This document shows positions 42,538-51,711 of a DNA stretch of 64,000 bases, one piece after another. The translations under genes and the position numbers were made by a program. Under the pieces are notes generated by a model. That model worked only from the letters and a program-made list of their open reading frames with translations, was not told where the DNA came from and did no database searches. Numbering within the stretch: position 1 is the first letter of the stretch; the number at the start of each line of letters is the position of its first letter. Source of the DNA: Hyphomicrobiales bacterium. GTDB lineage: Bacteria > Pseudomonadota > Alphaproteobacteria > Rhizobiales > Rhizobiaceae. The stretch is taken from positions 1-64,000 of the forward strand of contig UBKJ01000028.1 of assembly GCA_900465915.1 (NCBI GenBank), in the 5' to 3' direction.

Positions 42538-43563
42538 ATGACTAAGAACATCATTCTGGTGGATCCGCTGCCGCGGACTCTGGACCTGATCATGCGTCCC
42601 GACGTGCGCAAGCGGCTGGAGGCGCTGGGCGAGCTCGTCATCAGCGAGGACGGGCCGATGGCGGACGAGACGGTGGAGAAGCATCTGCCCGACACGGTCC
42701 TGCTGCTCGGCCAGACCGCCATGCCGAAGGAACGGCTGGACCGCGCGCCGAAGTTGAAGGCGATCTTCAACGTCGAGACCAATTTCCTGCCCAATATCGA
42801 TTACCAGGCCTGCGTCGAGCGCGGCATCTGGGTGCTGACGCCCGCTTCGGCCTTCGCCGGGCCGGTGGCGGAATCGGCGCTGGCCATGGCGCTGGATCTG
42901 GCGCGCGGCATCACCGCCGCCGACCGCGACATGCGCAGGGGCGCGGAGGAATACGGCCTCGAAGGCAATGTCGGCACGGTGCGCTTCATGGGCGCGACGG
43001 TGGGCGTCGTCGGCTTCGGCGATCTCGGCCGGCAGTTCCGCGAGCTGATCCGCCCGTTCCGCAACAGGACGCTGGTCTACGATCCGTGGCTGCCGGCGGA
43101 GATCGTCGAGCGGGCGGATTGCGTCCCGGCCTCGCTCGACGACGTGCTGAAGGAGAGCCAGTTCGTCTTCGTCTTCGCCAGCGTCACCAGCGAGAACCAG
43201 GGCCTGTTCGGCGCGAGGGAATTCGCGATGATGCGGAAGGGCGCGAAGTTCCTGCTGATGAGCCGCGCGGCGGTGGTGGATTTCCCCGCCATGCTCGACG
43301 CCGTCCGCTCCGGCCATATCCAGGCCGCCACCGACGTGTTCCCCGAGGAGCCGGTGGCGAAGGACGATCCGGTGCGCACGGTCGAGGGGCTTCTGCTTTC
43401 CGCGCACCGCACCGGCGGCACGCGCGACGCCTTCTACGAGATCGGCTCGATGACCGTCGCCGACGCGGAACTCATCATGAAGGGCCTGCCGCCGCAGCTC
43501 TGCCGCCGCGCCGATCCGGCGACGGCCGCCAAGCTGCGCTCGAAGCCGGTGTCGATCTCATAG
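42538..43563 (+). CDS. D-2-hydroxyacid dehydrogenase (phosphoglycerate-dehydrogenase-like)
   Basis: A 341-residue NAD-dependent dehydrogenase of the SerA/GhrB family. The NAD motif VGVVGFGDLGRQF (GxGxxG) is central, and SRAAVVDFPAML replaces the usual SRGxxVD; the catalytic His is probably in LLSAHRTGGTRDA. It reduces or oxidises 2-keto/2-hydroxy acids. It begins the sugar importer operon, so the acid may be a sugar breakdown product. The start ATG is 42538 after GGGAGGAG; an in-frame GTG at 42526 lies inside the ribosome binding site. Confidence 0.87.
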   Translation: MTKNIILVDPLPRTLDLIMRPDVRKRLEALGELVISEDGPMADETVEKHLPDTVLLLGQTAMPKERLDRAPKLKAIFNVETNFLPNIDYQACVERGIWVLTPASAFAGPVAESALAMALDLARGITAADRDMRRGAEEYGLEGNVGTVRFMGATVGVVGFGDLGRQFRELIRPFRNRTLVYDPWLPAEIVERADCVPASLDDVLKESQFVFVFASVTSENQGLFGAREFAMMRKGAKFLLMSRAAVVDFPAMLDAVRSGHIQAATDVFPEEPVAKDDPVRTVEGLLLSAHRTGGTRDAFYEIGSMTVADAELIMKGLPPQLCRRADPATAAKLRSKPVSIS

Positions 43564-43608
43564 GCATAACCATAAAATAAGCCGATATTTCACGTTCTAT
43601 GGAGGAGA

Positions 43609-44559
43609 ATGAACATGAAAGCTGGTAAATCCCTGGTCATGGCGGCTCTGGTCGCCGCCGGCGCGCTGGTCAGCGCGTCCGCTTCGCAGGCCGCCGACTA
43701 CGCGGTCATCCTGAAGACGCTCGCCAACCCGTTCTGGCAATCGGTGAAGCAGGGCGTCGAGGACAAGGCCAAGGCGCTCGGCGTCGAGGTCGACGTCTTC
43801 GCCTCGCCGTCGGAGGACGACACGCAAGCGCAGCTGCAACTGTTCGAGGACGTGCTCAACCGCGACTACAAGGCGATCATGTTCGCGCCGATCTCGCCGG
43901 TCAACCTCGTGCAGCCGGCCGCCAAGGCCTATAAGAAGAACATTCCGCTGATCAATATCGACGAGAAGGTCGACATCGCCGCGCTGAAACAGGCTGGCGC
44001 CAATATCCAGGCCTTCATCACCACCGACAACAAGGCGGTGGGCGCCAACGGCGCCAATTTCATCATCAAGAAGCTCGGCGACAAGGGCGGCGAGGTCGCG
44101 ATCATCGAGGGCAAGCCGGGCGTGGCCTCGGGCGAGGACCGCAAGACGGGCGCCTCGGACGCCTTCGCCAAGGCGTCGCAGATCAAGCTGGTGGCGAGCC
44201 AGCCGGCCGACTGGGACCGCCTCAAGGCGCTGGACGTGGCGGCCAACATCCTGCAATCCTCGCCGGACCTGAAGGCGTTTTATTGCGCCAACGACACCAT
44301 GGCGCTGGGCGTCATGCAGGCGGTGCAGAACGCCGGCAAGGCGGGCGATGTGATCGTCGTCGGCACCGACGGCGCGCCGGAGGCCCGCGAGGCGGTGAAG
44401 GCCGGGCGTCTCGACGCCACCGTGGCGCAGGACCCCGAGAAGCTCGGCGGCGACGCGCTGGCGGCGGCGGTGGACGCGGTCAAGTCGGGCAAGCTGATCG
44501 CCCCCGACGCCGATGCGCCGCAGGTCAATATCGAATCGGTGCTGGTCACGAAAGAATGA
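43609..44559 (+). CDS. AlsB-like sugar-binding periplasmic protein
   Basis: A 316-residue type 1 binding protein. The signal peptide ends at ASASQAADY. It shows strong resemblance to E. coli D-allose-binding protein AlsB through VILKTLANPFWQSVK, FASPSEDDTQAQLQLFED, SQIKLVASQPADWDRLKALD and YCANDTMALGVMQA. RBS GGAGGAG at 43598-43604. The ligand could be D-allose or another hexose/pentose; no alsE or alsK accompanies it, so I do not transfer the name. Its 3' hairpin separates it from the ATPase gene. Confidence 0.88.
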   Translation: MNMKAGKSLVMAALVAAGALVSASASQAADYAVILKTLANPFWQSVKQGVEDKAKALGVEVDVFASPSEDDTQAQLQLFEDVLNRDYKAIMFAPISPVNLVQPAAKAYKKNIPLINIDEKVDIAALKQAGANIQAFITTDNKAVGANGANFIIKKLGDKGGEVAIIEGKPGVASGEDRKTGASDAFAKASQIKLVASQPADWDRLKALDVAANILQSSPDLKAFYCANDTMALGVMQAVQNAGKAGDVIVVGTDGAPEAREAVKAGRLDATVAQDPEKLGGDALAAAVDAVKSGKLIAPDADAPQVNIESVLVTKE

Positions 44560-44565
44560 GGCGTC

Positions 44566-44589
44566 GGGCGCGGTCGCAAGGCCGCGCCC
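44566..44589 (+). terminator. GC hairpin after the AlsB-like gene
   Basis: GGGCGCGG (44566-44573) and CCGCGCCC (44582-44589), 8-nt loop, 7 bp after the binding-protein stop and 32 bp before the ATPase start. It resembles the hairpins after chvE, ytfQ and the SBP at 24388. Confidence 0.6.
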
Positions 44590-44620
44590 TCCTTTCACTC
44601 CCATCGACCAGGAGAGGCCA

Positions 44621-46168
44621 ATGCCCGATTCAGGTCACGACGTGTCGCGCCCGCTGATCCAGATGCGCAACGTCGCCAAGTCCTTCGGCGGCGTCCATGC
44701 GCTCAAGGGCGTCGACCTCGATATCCACGCCGGCGAGGTGCATGTGCTTCTCGGCGAAAACGGAGCCGGAAAATCGACCCTGATGAAGGTGCTGACCGGC
44801 GTCTTCGCGCCGAGCGGCGGCGAGATCGTCATCGACGGCGAGACGCATGCCCGGCTCACGCCCATCCAGGCCGCGCAGGCGGGCATATCGATCATCTATC
44901 AGGAACTCAGCATCATCGACGAATTGTCGGCGCTGGAGAACCTGTTCGTCGGCAATCTGCCGGTCAGGAAAACGCTGTTCTTCGCCCGGATCGACTGGGC
45001 GGCGATGCGGGCGCGGGCGCGCTCGATCCTCGCCAAGCTCAAGGTGGAGATCGATCTCGACCGGCGCGCCGGCGACCTGCCCATCGCGCACAAGCAGATC
45101 CTGGAGATCGCCAAGGCGCTGATGGGCAATGTCCGGGTGCTGGTGATGGACGAGCCGACCTCGTCGCTGACGCGGGTGGAGATCGAAAGCCTGCTGCAGC
45201 TGGTGGACCAGCTTCGGCGCGAGGGCATGGCGATCCTGTTCATCTCGCACAAATTCGACGAGGTGCGGCAGATCGGCGACCGCTTCACGGTTTTGAAGGA
45301 CGGCAAGTCCAACGGAACGGGCATGATCGCCGACCACACGAATGACGAGCTGGTGCAGATGATGGTCGGCCGCGCGCTGATGCAAAGCTTCACCAATCCG
45401 GCGCTGAGCGATGATTCTCCTATCGTATTGAAGGTGAGCGACGTCGCCTCCGCCACCAACGACCGGGTGCGGAACGTGAGCTTCGAGGTGCGCCATGGCG
45501 AGATCTTCGGCTTCGCCGGACTGATCGGGGCCGGGCGGACCGAGCTGATGGAGTGCCTGTTCGGCGTCGACAAGCGCGCCTCGGGCCGGATCGAGCTGAA
45601 CGGCCGCGACATCACGCCGGACACGCCCTCGCAGGCGCTGAAGAACGGCATGGCCTTCATCACCGAAAACCGCCGCAAGACCGGCTTCTTCCACAATTTC
45701 TCCATCCTGGAGAACATCGTCCTGTCCCGCCGCGTCAAGGAAGCGCCGCTGGACGGCATGGGCGCTTTGGTCGACCGGCGCGCCGACCGTGGCGTCGCGG
45801 AGGAGGAGCGCCGGAGGCTCGCCATCAAGAGCGCCTCCGTCGAGCAGATGGTGACGGAGCTCTCGGGCGGCAACCAGCAGAAAGTCATCGTCGCGAAATG
45901 GATCGCGACGGAGCCCGATCTCATCATCTTCGACGAGCCGACGCGCGGCATCGACGTGGGCGCGAAGGCCGAGATCTACGCAATCATTCGACAATTGGCC
46001 CAGGAAGGCAAAGCCATCATCGTCGTCTCGTCCGAGCTGGCCGAAGTCATCGGCATTTGCGACCGCATCGCGGTCTATCGCGACGGCGGCATCGCGGCCA
46101 TCGTCGACGGACACAGCGCGACGGAAGAGGCGCTTCTTGGCCACGCCATCGGTGGAGTAGCACGATGA
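44621..46168 (+). CDS. Sugar ABC transporter ATP-binding protein (AlsA/RbsA type)
   Basis: A 515-residue tandem sugar ATPase. Domain 1: Walker [15 protein letters not shown] and Walker B LVMDEPTSSLTRVE. Domain 2: degenerate P-loop GLIGAGRTELMECLFG, signature [15 protein letters not shown], Walker [19 protein letters not shown]. The start ATG 44621 follows GGAGAGG; an open frame back to 44513 lies inside the previous gene. It overlaps the permease start (ATGA at 46165). Confidence 0.91.
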   Translation: MPDSGHDVSRPLIQMRNVAKSFGGVHALKGVDLDIHAGEVHVLLGENGAGKSTLMKVLTGVFAPSGGEIVIDGETHARLTPIQAAQAGISIIYQELSIIDELSALENLFVGNLPVRKTLFFARIDWAAMRARARSILAKLKVEIDLDRRAGDLPIAHKQILEIAKALMGNVRVLVMDEPTSSLTRVEIESLLQLVDQLRREGMAILFISHKFDEVRQIGDRFTVLKDGKSNGTGMIADHTNDELVQMMVGRALMQSFTNPALSDDSPIVLKVSDVASATNDRVRNVSFEVRHGEIFGFAGLIGAGRTELMECLFGVDKRASGRIELNGRDITPDTPSQALKNGMAFITENRRKTGFFHNFSILENIVLSRRVKEAPLDGMGALVDRRADRGVAEEERRRLAIKSASVEQMVTELSGGNQQKVIVAKWIATEPDLIIFDEPTRGIDVGAKAEIYAIIRQLAQEGKAIIVVSSELAEVIGICDRIAVYRDGGIAAIVDGHSATEEALLGHAIGGVAR

Positions 46169-47106
46169 AGAACCTGCAAGCCTCCTGGGATCGCTACGGC
46201 ACGCTGTGCATCCTGGTCATTATATTGATCCTGTTCAGCTTTCTTTCGCCGGAATATTTCCTGCGGCGGCAGAACCTGGTGCAGATCATGCTGCAAAGCT
46301 CGATCACGATCCTGCTCGCGCTGGGCGAGTTTTTCCCCATCCTGATCGCCGGCATCGATCTGTCCGTCGGCTCCATCCTGGCGCTGACCGGCATCGTGAC
46401 GGGCAAGCTGCTGCTGGCGGGCTTCGATCCCTACAGCGCGGCGCTGATCGGCGGCGGGGGCGTCGGGCTGGCGCTCGGGGCCGTCAACGGGCTCCTGGTC
46501 AATTTCACCGGCCTGCACCCCTTCATCATCACGCTCGGCACCAACGCCATCTTCCGCGGCGTCACGCTGATCATCTCGGGCGCAAGCTCGGTCTTCGGCT
46601 TTCCCTTCAGCTTCACCGACACCTTCGCCGGCTCGCTGTTCTTCATCCCCATGCCCGTCATCATCGCCTTCGGCATGGCGGCGATCCTGTGGTATCTCAC
46701 CCAGCAGACGCGGCTCGGCCGCAACATCTACGCCATCGGCGGCAATCGCGAGGCGGCCTTTTTCTCCGGCATCAACGTCAAGCGCCACACGCTGATCGTG
46801 TTCATGATCTCAGGGCTCTGCGCGGGCCTCGCCGGGGTGCTGAGCACGGCGCGGCTCGGCGCGGCGGAGCCGGCGGCGGGCACGGGCTTCGAGACCTTCG
46901 CCATCGCCTCGGCCATCATCGGCGGCACCAGCTTCTTCGGCGGCAAGGGGCGCATTCCCTCGGTGGTGATCGGCGGCCTGATCATCGGCACGATCTCCAA
47001 CGGGCTCAACCTGATGCGGGTGCCGACCTTCTACCAGCTCGTGGTCATGGGCGGCCTCATCATCCTTGCGGTTACACTCGACCGTTTGATCGCTATAAGG
47101 AAATGA
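46165..47106 (+). CDS. Sugar ABC transporter permease (AlsC/RbsC type)
   Basis: A 313-residue permease with about eight to ten hydrophobic segments, core motif LGEFFPILIAGIDLSVGSIL and coupling loop IYAIGGNREAAFFSGI. Pairs with the ATPase it overlaps. Length fits RbsC/AlsC; substrate as for the binding protein. Confidence 0.91.
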   Translation: MKNLQASWDRYGTLCILVIILILFSFLSPEYFLRRQNLVQIMLQSSITILLALGEFFPILIAGIDLSVGSILALTGIVTGKLLLAGFDPYSAALIGGGGVGLALGAVNGLLVNFTGLHPFIITLGTNAIFRGVTLIISGASSVFGFPFSFTDTFAGSLFFIPMPVIIAFGMAAILWYLTQQTRLGRNIYAIGGNREAAFFSGINVKRHTLIVFMISGLCAGLAGVLSTARLGAAEPAAGTGFETFAIASAIIGGTSFFGGKGRIPSVVIGGLIIGTISNGLNLMRVPTFYQLVVMGGLIILAVTLDRLIAIRK

Positions 47107-47128
47107 ACAGGAGCGATCCCCCGCCATC

Positions 47129-48190
47129 ATGACCAGACCGACCCCGCCGAAAAGCGTCAAGGCCCGCAAGCCCGTCACCATCCAGGACGTGGCCAGGCAC
47201 GCCGGCGTGGCGCCCAGCACCGTCTCCAACGTGCTGACCGGACGCAAGTTCGTGCAGCCGCAATTGAAGGAGACGGTGCTGGCGGCGATCGAGAAGATGA
47301 ACTACAAGCCGAATTTCGTCGCCTCCAGCCTGCGCAAGGGGCGCACCAGCTCGGTCGGCGTCATCGTGCCGGACATAACCAATCCGTTCTTCTCGGACTT
47401 CGTGCAGCAGGTGGGCTCCATCGCCATGCAGGAGGGGATGCAGCTCCTGCTGATGAACAGCAACGAGCTCTCCGTCTCGCAGGCCGATCTCATCGACACG
47501 CTGGTGGCGCGGCAGGTCGACGGCATGATCGTCTTCCTCAGCGACGAGAACATCGCCTCCGGCGGCCATTCGCTGATCCGCTCGGCGCCCACGGTGCTGG
47601 TCGACCGCGGCGCGGAGCTGCCGGATTTCGACACCGTCTCCATCGACAACGCCGGCGCGACCTATGCCGGGACGTGGCACCTGATCGGCATGGGCCATCG
47701 TGAGATCACTTTCGTGGCGACGCGCGACAGCCTGGCGCATATGACCCAGCGCGTCGACGGCTACCGGCGGGCCATGGCCGAGGCGGGCCTGGGCGAGCAT
47801 GCGAACGTGCTTTACGCCGGCGTCTCCATCGAGGAGTGCCGGCATTCCTTGCAGGAGCAGGTGTTCAGCCGCAAGCCGCCGACGGCGCTGTTCGCCTCGG
47901 CCTATATCGCCACGCTCGGCGCGATCAAGGCGGCGCGGCAGACGGGGCTCGAGATTCCGCGCGACGTCTCGCTTCTCGGCTTCGACGATTCGGACTGGAT
48001 GTCGGTGCTGAAGCCCACGATCAGCACCGTGGCGCAGCCGATCGAGGCGATGGTCGAGACGGCCTGGCGGCTTCTGATGCAGCGCATCGACGAGCCGGAG
48101 CGCCCCGTCTCGCATATCGCCCACAAGACGCAGATGCGGGTTCGCGAATCCGTCGTGCCTTTGCAGGCGCGGGACGCGGCGCCGGCCTGA
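47129..48190 (+). CDS. LacI-family transcriptional regulator
   Basis: A 353-residue LacI-type repressor. The N-terminal HTH is at residues about 14-65 (TIQDVARHAGVAPSTVSNVL; then IEKMNYKPNFVASSLRKG, the hinge helix), followed by the sugar-binding core (SVGVIVPDITNPFFSDFV; LLGFDDSDWMSVLKP). It lies inside the importer operon, 22 bp after the permease, so it would control its own synthesis. The palindrome at 42492-42503 is its most likely operator. Confidence 0.92.
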   Translation: MTRPTPPKSVKARKPVTIQDVARHAGVAPSTVSNVLTGRKFVQPQLKETVLAAIEKMNYKPNFVASSLRKGRTSSVGVIVPDITNPFFSDFVQQVGSIAMQEGMQLLLMNSNELSVSQADLIDTLVARQVDGMIVFLSDENIASGGHSLIRSAPTVLVDRGAELPDFDTVSIDNAGATYAGTWHLIGMGHREITFVATRDSLAHMTQRVDGYRRAMAEAGLGEHANVLYAGVSIEECRHSLQEQVFSRKPPTALFASAYIATLGAIKAARQTGLEIPRDVSLLGFDDSDWMSVLKPTISTVAQPIEAMVETAWRLLMQRIDEPERPVSHIAHKTQMRVRESVVPLQARDAAPA

Positions 48191-48211
48191 AACAATCATA
48201 ACGGAGGAAAC

Positions 48212-49357
48212 ATGCAGAAAATTCGATTGGCCATGATCGGCGGCGGCGAAGGCGCGCTGATCGGCAACGTGCACCGCATCGCCGCACGCATGGACGACGC
48301 CTATCAACTGGTGGCCGGCGATTTCAGCGCCGACCCGGAGCGCAACCGCAGGTCGGCGGCCGCCTTCGGCGTCGCGCCGGACCGCGTCTACGACACGGTC
48401 GAGGCGCTGATCGCGGGCGAGAAGGGCCGCGCCGACGGGGCCGAGGCGGTGGCCATCGTCACGCCCAACCATCTGCATTTCGAGGCCGCCAAGGCCTGTC
48501 TCGAAGCCGGCTTGCATGTGATCTGCGACAAGCCCGTCACCGCCACGCTGGACGACGCGCAGGCTCTCGTGGGCGTCGTGCGGAAGGCTTCGGGCCGCTT
48601 CTTCCTCACCCATAACTACACCGGCAACGCGCTGGTCCGGCAGATGCGCGACATGGTGCTGGCCGGTGAGATCGGCGACCTGCGCTTCGTCAATTGCGAA
48701 TATGTGCAGGACTGGCTCAGCGATCCGGTGGAGCTGCGCGGGTCGAAGCAGGCCGAATGGCGCACCGACCCGCAGCGGGCCGGGGCGGGCGGATCGATCG
48801 GCGACATCGGCACCCACGCCTACAACCTCGCCTCCTATGTGACCGGAACGACGCCGAACAGCCTCTGCGCCGATCTCACCTCCTTCGTCGTGGGACGCAA
48901 GCTCGACGACAACGCCTCGATCCTGCTGCGCTACGCCAGCGGCGCGAAGGGGCAGTTCTGGGTCAGCCAGGTGGCGGTGGGCAACGAGAACCGGCTGCAA
49001 TGCCGCGTCTTCGGAACCAAGGGCGCGCTCGAATGGTCGCAGGAGGACCCGAACCGGCTCTGGCTCAGCCGCGCCGGCCAGCCGCGCGCGATGCTGACCC
49101 GCGCCGGGGTCGGGGCGACCTACGGCAACAGCCATTCGGCCCGCGTTCCGCCCGGCCACCCGGAAGGTTTCCTGGAGGCCTTCGGCAATATCTACCGCTC
49201 GGCGGCCGAGGTGATCCGCGGAAGCGACGCAGGCAAGATCGCCTATCCGACCATCGAGGACGGATTGAACGGGCTTTACTTCATCGACGCCTGCATCCGC
49301 TCGAACCAGGCCGGCAACGGCTGGGTCGACGTGGAGAGCGCGAAGGAAAGCGCCTGA
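48212..49357 (+). CDS. Gfo/Idh/MocA-family oxidoreductase
   Basis: A 381-residue NAD(P)-dependent sugar dehydrogenase. The Rossmann start is LAMIGGGEGALIGNVHRIAA; hallmark DKP (EKP variant) is in HVICDKPVTATLDDA; the catalytic His/Asp region is AGAGGSIGDIGTHAYNLASY. RBS GGAGGAA at 48201-48207. Family members oxidise inositols, hexoses or keto-sugars. As last gene of the AlsBAC-type operon it probably performs the first oxidation of the imported sugar. Confidence 0.88.
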   Translation: MQKIRLAMIGGGEGALIGNVHRIAARMDDAYQLVAGDFSADPERNRRSAAAFGVAPDRVYDTVEALIAGEKGRADGAEAVAIVTPNHLHFEAAKACLEAGLHVICDKPVTATLDDAQALVGVVRKASGRFFLTHNYTGNALVRQMRDMVLAGEIGDLRFVNCEYVQDWLSDPVELRGSKQAEWRTDPQRAGAGGSIGDIGTHAYNLASYVTGTTPNSLCADLTSFVVGRKLDDNASILLRYASGAKGQFWVSQVAVGNENRLQCRVFGTKGALEWSQEDPNRLWLSRAGQPRAMLTRAGVGATYGNSHSARVPPGHPEGFLEAFGNIYRSAAEVIRGSDAGKIAYPTIEDGLNGLYFIDACIRSNQAGNGWVDVESAKESA

Positions 49358-49367
49358 CGCTGCCTTG

Positions 49368-49399
49368 CGAACGCGCCGCTAGCGATGGCGGCGCGTTCG
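49368..49399 (+). terminator. Strong hairpin ending the sugar operon
   Basis: Perfect 12-bp inverted repeat, CGAACGCGCCGC (49368-49379) and GCGGCGCGTTCG (49388-49399), 8-nt loop, 10 bp after the stop. No T run. It is the longest stem seen in the window and separates the als-type operon from the urease promoter region. Confidence 0.6.
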
Positions 49400-49562
49400 G
49401 GCTGAATGTCGGGGGGTAGCGCCTGTTTTTCGGGCAGGGAACGCGATTAAAAAATAATCAGAACGCGCGGCGCTGCATGGAATTTCGCCAGCGGTTTATG
49501 CCGTTTCCTCTCAATCCATTGATTCATATTGAATTTCTCTGAAAGCCTAAGTTTTCGCCGCT

Positions 49563-49579
49563 TGGCACGCGGCTTGCTT
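49563..49579 (+). promoter_or_regulatory. Sigma-54 (RpoN) -24/-12 promoter of the urease operon
   Basis: TGGCACGCGGCTTGCTT matches the sigma-54 consensus TGGCAC-N5-TTGCW without mismatch, with GG (49564-49565) and GC (49576-49577) separated by exactly 10 bp. Transcription would start near 49589, about 33 bp before ureD. The upstream 49400-49560 is AT-rich and should bind an enhancer protein, presumably NtrC; I see no clear NtrC dyad. This implies urease is made under nitrogen limitation. Confidence 0.85.
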
Positions 49580-49621
49580 CTCTCTTGCTGAACGACAGCA
49601 ACAGCCGGAGAGCGCGCGCCC

Positions 49622-50461
49622 ATGCAAGCCGAAGCCCTGCGCCTCGATACACCCGCGCCCGTAAGGATGCAGCGCGCCGAAGGCTGCGCGCGCGTTTCCT
49701 TTCACCGGCGCGGCGGCGCGACGCGGCTTGCGACGCTGTTCGAGGAAGGCTGCGCCAAGGCGCGGCTGTCCGCGCCTTTGCCCGGCTGCGATCCGGAGGT
49801 CATCCTCATCAACACCGCCGGCGGGCTCGCGGGCGGCGACCGGCTGGAGACGCGCGTCGCGCTGGGCGCGGGCGCCGAGGCCGTGGTCACGACGCAGGCC
49901 TGCGAGCGCGTCTATCGCTCCACCGGCGCGACAGCCCGCGTCTCGAACGGCCTCACCGTGGCGGCGGGGGGCAGGCTGGCCTGGCTTCCGCAGGAGACGA
50001 TCCTGTTCGACGGCGGCCGCCTCGACCGGACGCTCGAGGCCGACATCGAGGGCGACGGCGAACTGGTCGCGGTGGAAGCGATCCTGTTCGGGCGCGCCGC
50101 CATGGGCGAGCGCGTGCACGGCGGCGCGCTGCGCGACCGCTGGCGCATCCGGCGCGACGGGCGGCTGGTCTTCGCCGACGATTTCCGCATTGAAGGCGCC
50201 ATCGACGCCCGGATGAAGCGCGCGGCCACGCTCGACGGCGCGCTGGCCATGGCGACGGTGCTTTATGTCGGGCCGGAGCCGGAGCGCCTGCTGGAGCCGG
50301 CCCGCGCCGCGATCGGCCCGGCGGGCGGCGCCAGCGCCTGGGACGGCAAGTTCCTCGCCCGCCTCGCGACGCCGGGCGGGCTCGATCTGCGGCGGCGGCT
50401 GGAGCCGCTCCTGTCCATCCTGTCGCCGCATCAGCCCTTGCCGAAAATCTGGCGGCTCTAG
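49622..50461 (+). CDS. ureD: Urease accessory protein UreD
   Basis: A 279-residue UreD (UreH) protein, which binds apo-urease and forms the UreDFG complex that delivers nickel. Typical segments are LINTAGGLAGGDRLETRVAL, VVTTQACERVYRS, LAWLPQETILFDGGRLDR and LFGRAAMGERV. First gene after the sigma-54 promoter; RBS GGAG at 49605-49608. Length is normal. Confidence 0.93.
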   Translation: MQAEALRLDTPAPVRMQRAEGCARVSFHRRGGATRLATLFEEGCAKARLSAPLPGCDPEVILINTAGGLAGGDRLETRVALGAGAEAVVTTQACERVYRSTGATARVSNGLTVAAGGRLAWLPQETILFDGGRLDRTLEADIEGDGELVAVEAILFGRAAMGERVHGGALRDRWRIRRDGRLVFADDFRIEGAIDARMKRAATLDGALAMATVLYVGPEPERLLEPARAAIGPAGGASAWDGKFLARLATPGGLDLRRRLEPLLSILSPHQPLPKIWRL

Positions 50462-50486
50462 CCGTCCATCCGAAGGATAATCCCGC

Positions 50487-50789
50487 ATGAACCTCACCCC
50501 CCGCGAAAAGGACAAGCTGCTCGTCGCCATGGCCGCGATGGTCGCGCGCAAGCGGCTGGAGCGCGGCGTCCGCCTCAACCATCCCGAGGCCATCGCGCTG
50601 ATCACCGATTTCGTGGTCGAGGGCGCGCGCGACGGCCGCTCCGTCGCGGAACTGATGGAGGCCGGCGCCCATGTGGTCGGCCGCGAGCAGGTGATGGCGG
50701 GCGTGGCGGAGATGATCCACGACGTGCAGGTGGAGGCGACCTTCCCGGACGGGACCAAGCTCGTCACCGTGCACGAGCCGATACGTTGA
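50487..50789 (+). CDS. ureA: Urease gamma subunit
   Basis: A 100-residue gamma subunit: [20 protein letters not shown] at the start, [11 protein letters not shown] and [12 protein letters not shown] inside, ending [15 protein letters not shown], all canonical. Separate alpha, beta and gamma genes are the usual bacterial arrangement. Confidence 0.97.
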   Translation: MNLTPREKDKLLVAMAAMVARKRLERGVRLNHPEAIALITDFVVEGARDGRSVAELMEAGAHVVGREQVMAGVAEMIHDVQVEATFPDGTKLVTVHEPIR

Positions 50790-50802
50790 AACAAGAGGAC
50801 TT

Positions 50803-51396
50803 ATGATGAGCCAGAAAACGATCAGCCGCGCGCTCGCGGCGGCGGGCGCCTTGGCCGCCGCCACACCCGCCTACGCCCATGTCGGCGTGGGGGACGTCTC
50901 GTCCTTCCATGCGGGCTTCATGCATCCGCTTTCGGGCCTCGACCATCTGACCGTGATGACGGCGGTCGGCCTGTGGGCCGCGCTCAAGGGCGGCCGCGCC
51001 GTTTGGGCCTGGCCCGCGGCCTTCGTGCTGGTCATGCTGGCCGGCGCCGGGCTCGGCATGATGCATGCGCCGATCCCCTTCGTGGAGCCCGGCATCCTCG
51101 CCTCGGTGGTGGCGCTGGGGCTGCTGGTGGCGCTCGCGGTCGATCTTCCGGTTTCCGTCGGCGCGGCGATCATCGGCCTCTTCGCTCTGCTGCACGGCCA
51201 CGCGCATGGAACGGAAATCCCCGAAAACGCCGCCGGGCTCGACTATATGGCCGGCTTCGCGCTGGCGACCGCGCTGCTGCACGGCGCGGGCGTGGCGCTG
51301 GGCCTGTCCTTCGGGGCGCGGTCGCGGCTGGTGGCGCGCGCCGGCGGGGCGGTCTGCGCCGCCATCGGCGTCGGCCTCGCGCTCAACGCTTTCTGA
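50803..51396 (+). CDS. ureJ: HupE/UreJ-family nickel transporter
   Basis: A 197-residue membrane protein. A signal-like N-terminus ends at [11 protein letters not shown]; the HupE/UreJ signature [12 protein letters not shown] is at residues about 46-57, with about six hydrophobic segments and LHGHAHGTE further on. HupE/UreJ proteins bring nickel (or cobalt) across the membrane. Its place between ureA and ureB supplies the metal needed by the enzyme and suits co-expression under nitrogen limitation. Confidence 0.87.
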   Translation: MMSQKTISRALAAAGALAAATPAYAHVGVGDVSSFHAGFMHPLSGLDHLTVMTAVGLWAALKGGRAVWAWPAAFVLVMLAGAGLGMMHAPIPFVEPGILASVVALGLLVALAVDLPVSVGAAIIGLFALLHGHAHGTEIPENAAGLDYMAGFALATALLHGAGVALGLSFGARSRLVARAGGAVCAAIGVGLALNAF

Positions 51397-51405
51397 GGGC
51401 CGGCC

Positions 51406-51711
51406 ATGATCCCGGGCGAAATCCTCACCGCCGAAGGCGAGATCGAACTCAACACCGGCCGGGAGACCGTCTCCCTGCTGGTGGCGAACAAGGGCGACAG
51501 GCCGATCCAGGTCGGCTCGCATTATCATTTCTTCGAGACCAATCCGGCGCTCGATTTCGACCGGGCCGCCGCGTGCGGCATGCGCCTCGACATCGCGGCC
51601 GGCACCGCCGTGCGCTTCGAGCCGGGCCAGCAGCGCGAGGTGCGCCTGGTGGCGTTCGGCGGCGGGCGCGAAATCTATGGCTTCCGCCAGCAAGTGATGG
51701 GAAAATTGTGA
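51406..51711 (+). CDS. ureB: Urease beta subunit
   Basis: A 101-residue beta subunit starting [20 protein letters not shown], with [20 protein letters not shown] and [17 protein letters not shown]. Its stop overlaps the ureC ATG (TGATGG), ensuring equal synthesis of subunits. Confidence 0.96.
   Translation: MIPGEILTAEGEIELNTGRETVSLLVANKGDRPIQVGSHYHFFETNPALDFDRAAACGMRLDIAAGTAVRFEPGQQREVRLVAFGGGREIYGFRQQVMGKL

Noticed and set aside
42224..42541. Small plus-strand frame in the gap before the als-type operon
   Set aside because: Its end runs over the start codon of the next gene, it has no ribosome binding site and its composition changes from GC-rich to AT-rich along its length, as expected for promoter DNA.
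43609..47106. Naming the importer alsB-alsA-alsC outright
   Set aside because: Similarity is strong, but the allose-specific epimerase and kinase genes are absent and sugar specificity in this family shifts readily.
49400..49560. NtrC enhancer dyad upstream of the sigma-54 promoter
   Set aside because: A TGCAT at 49476-49480 lacks a properly spaced inverted partner, so I did not call a site.
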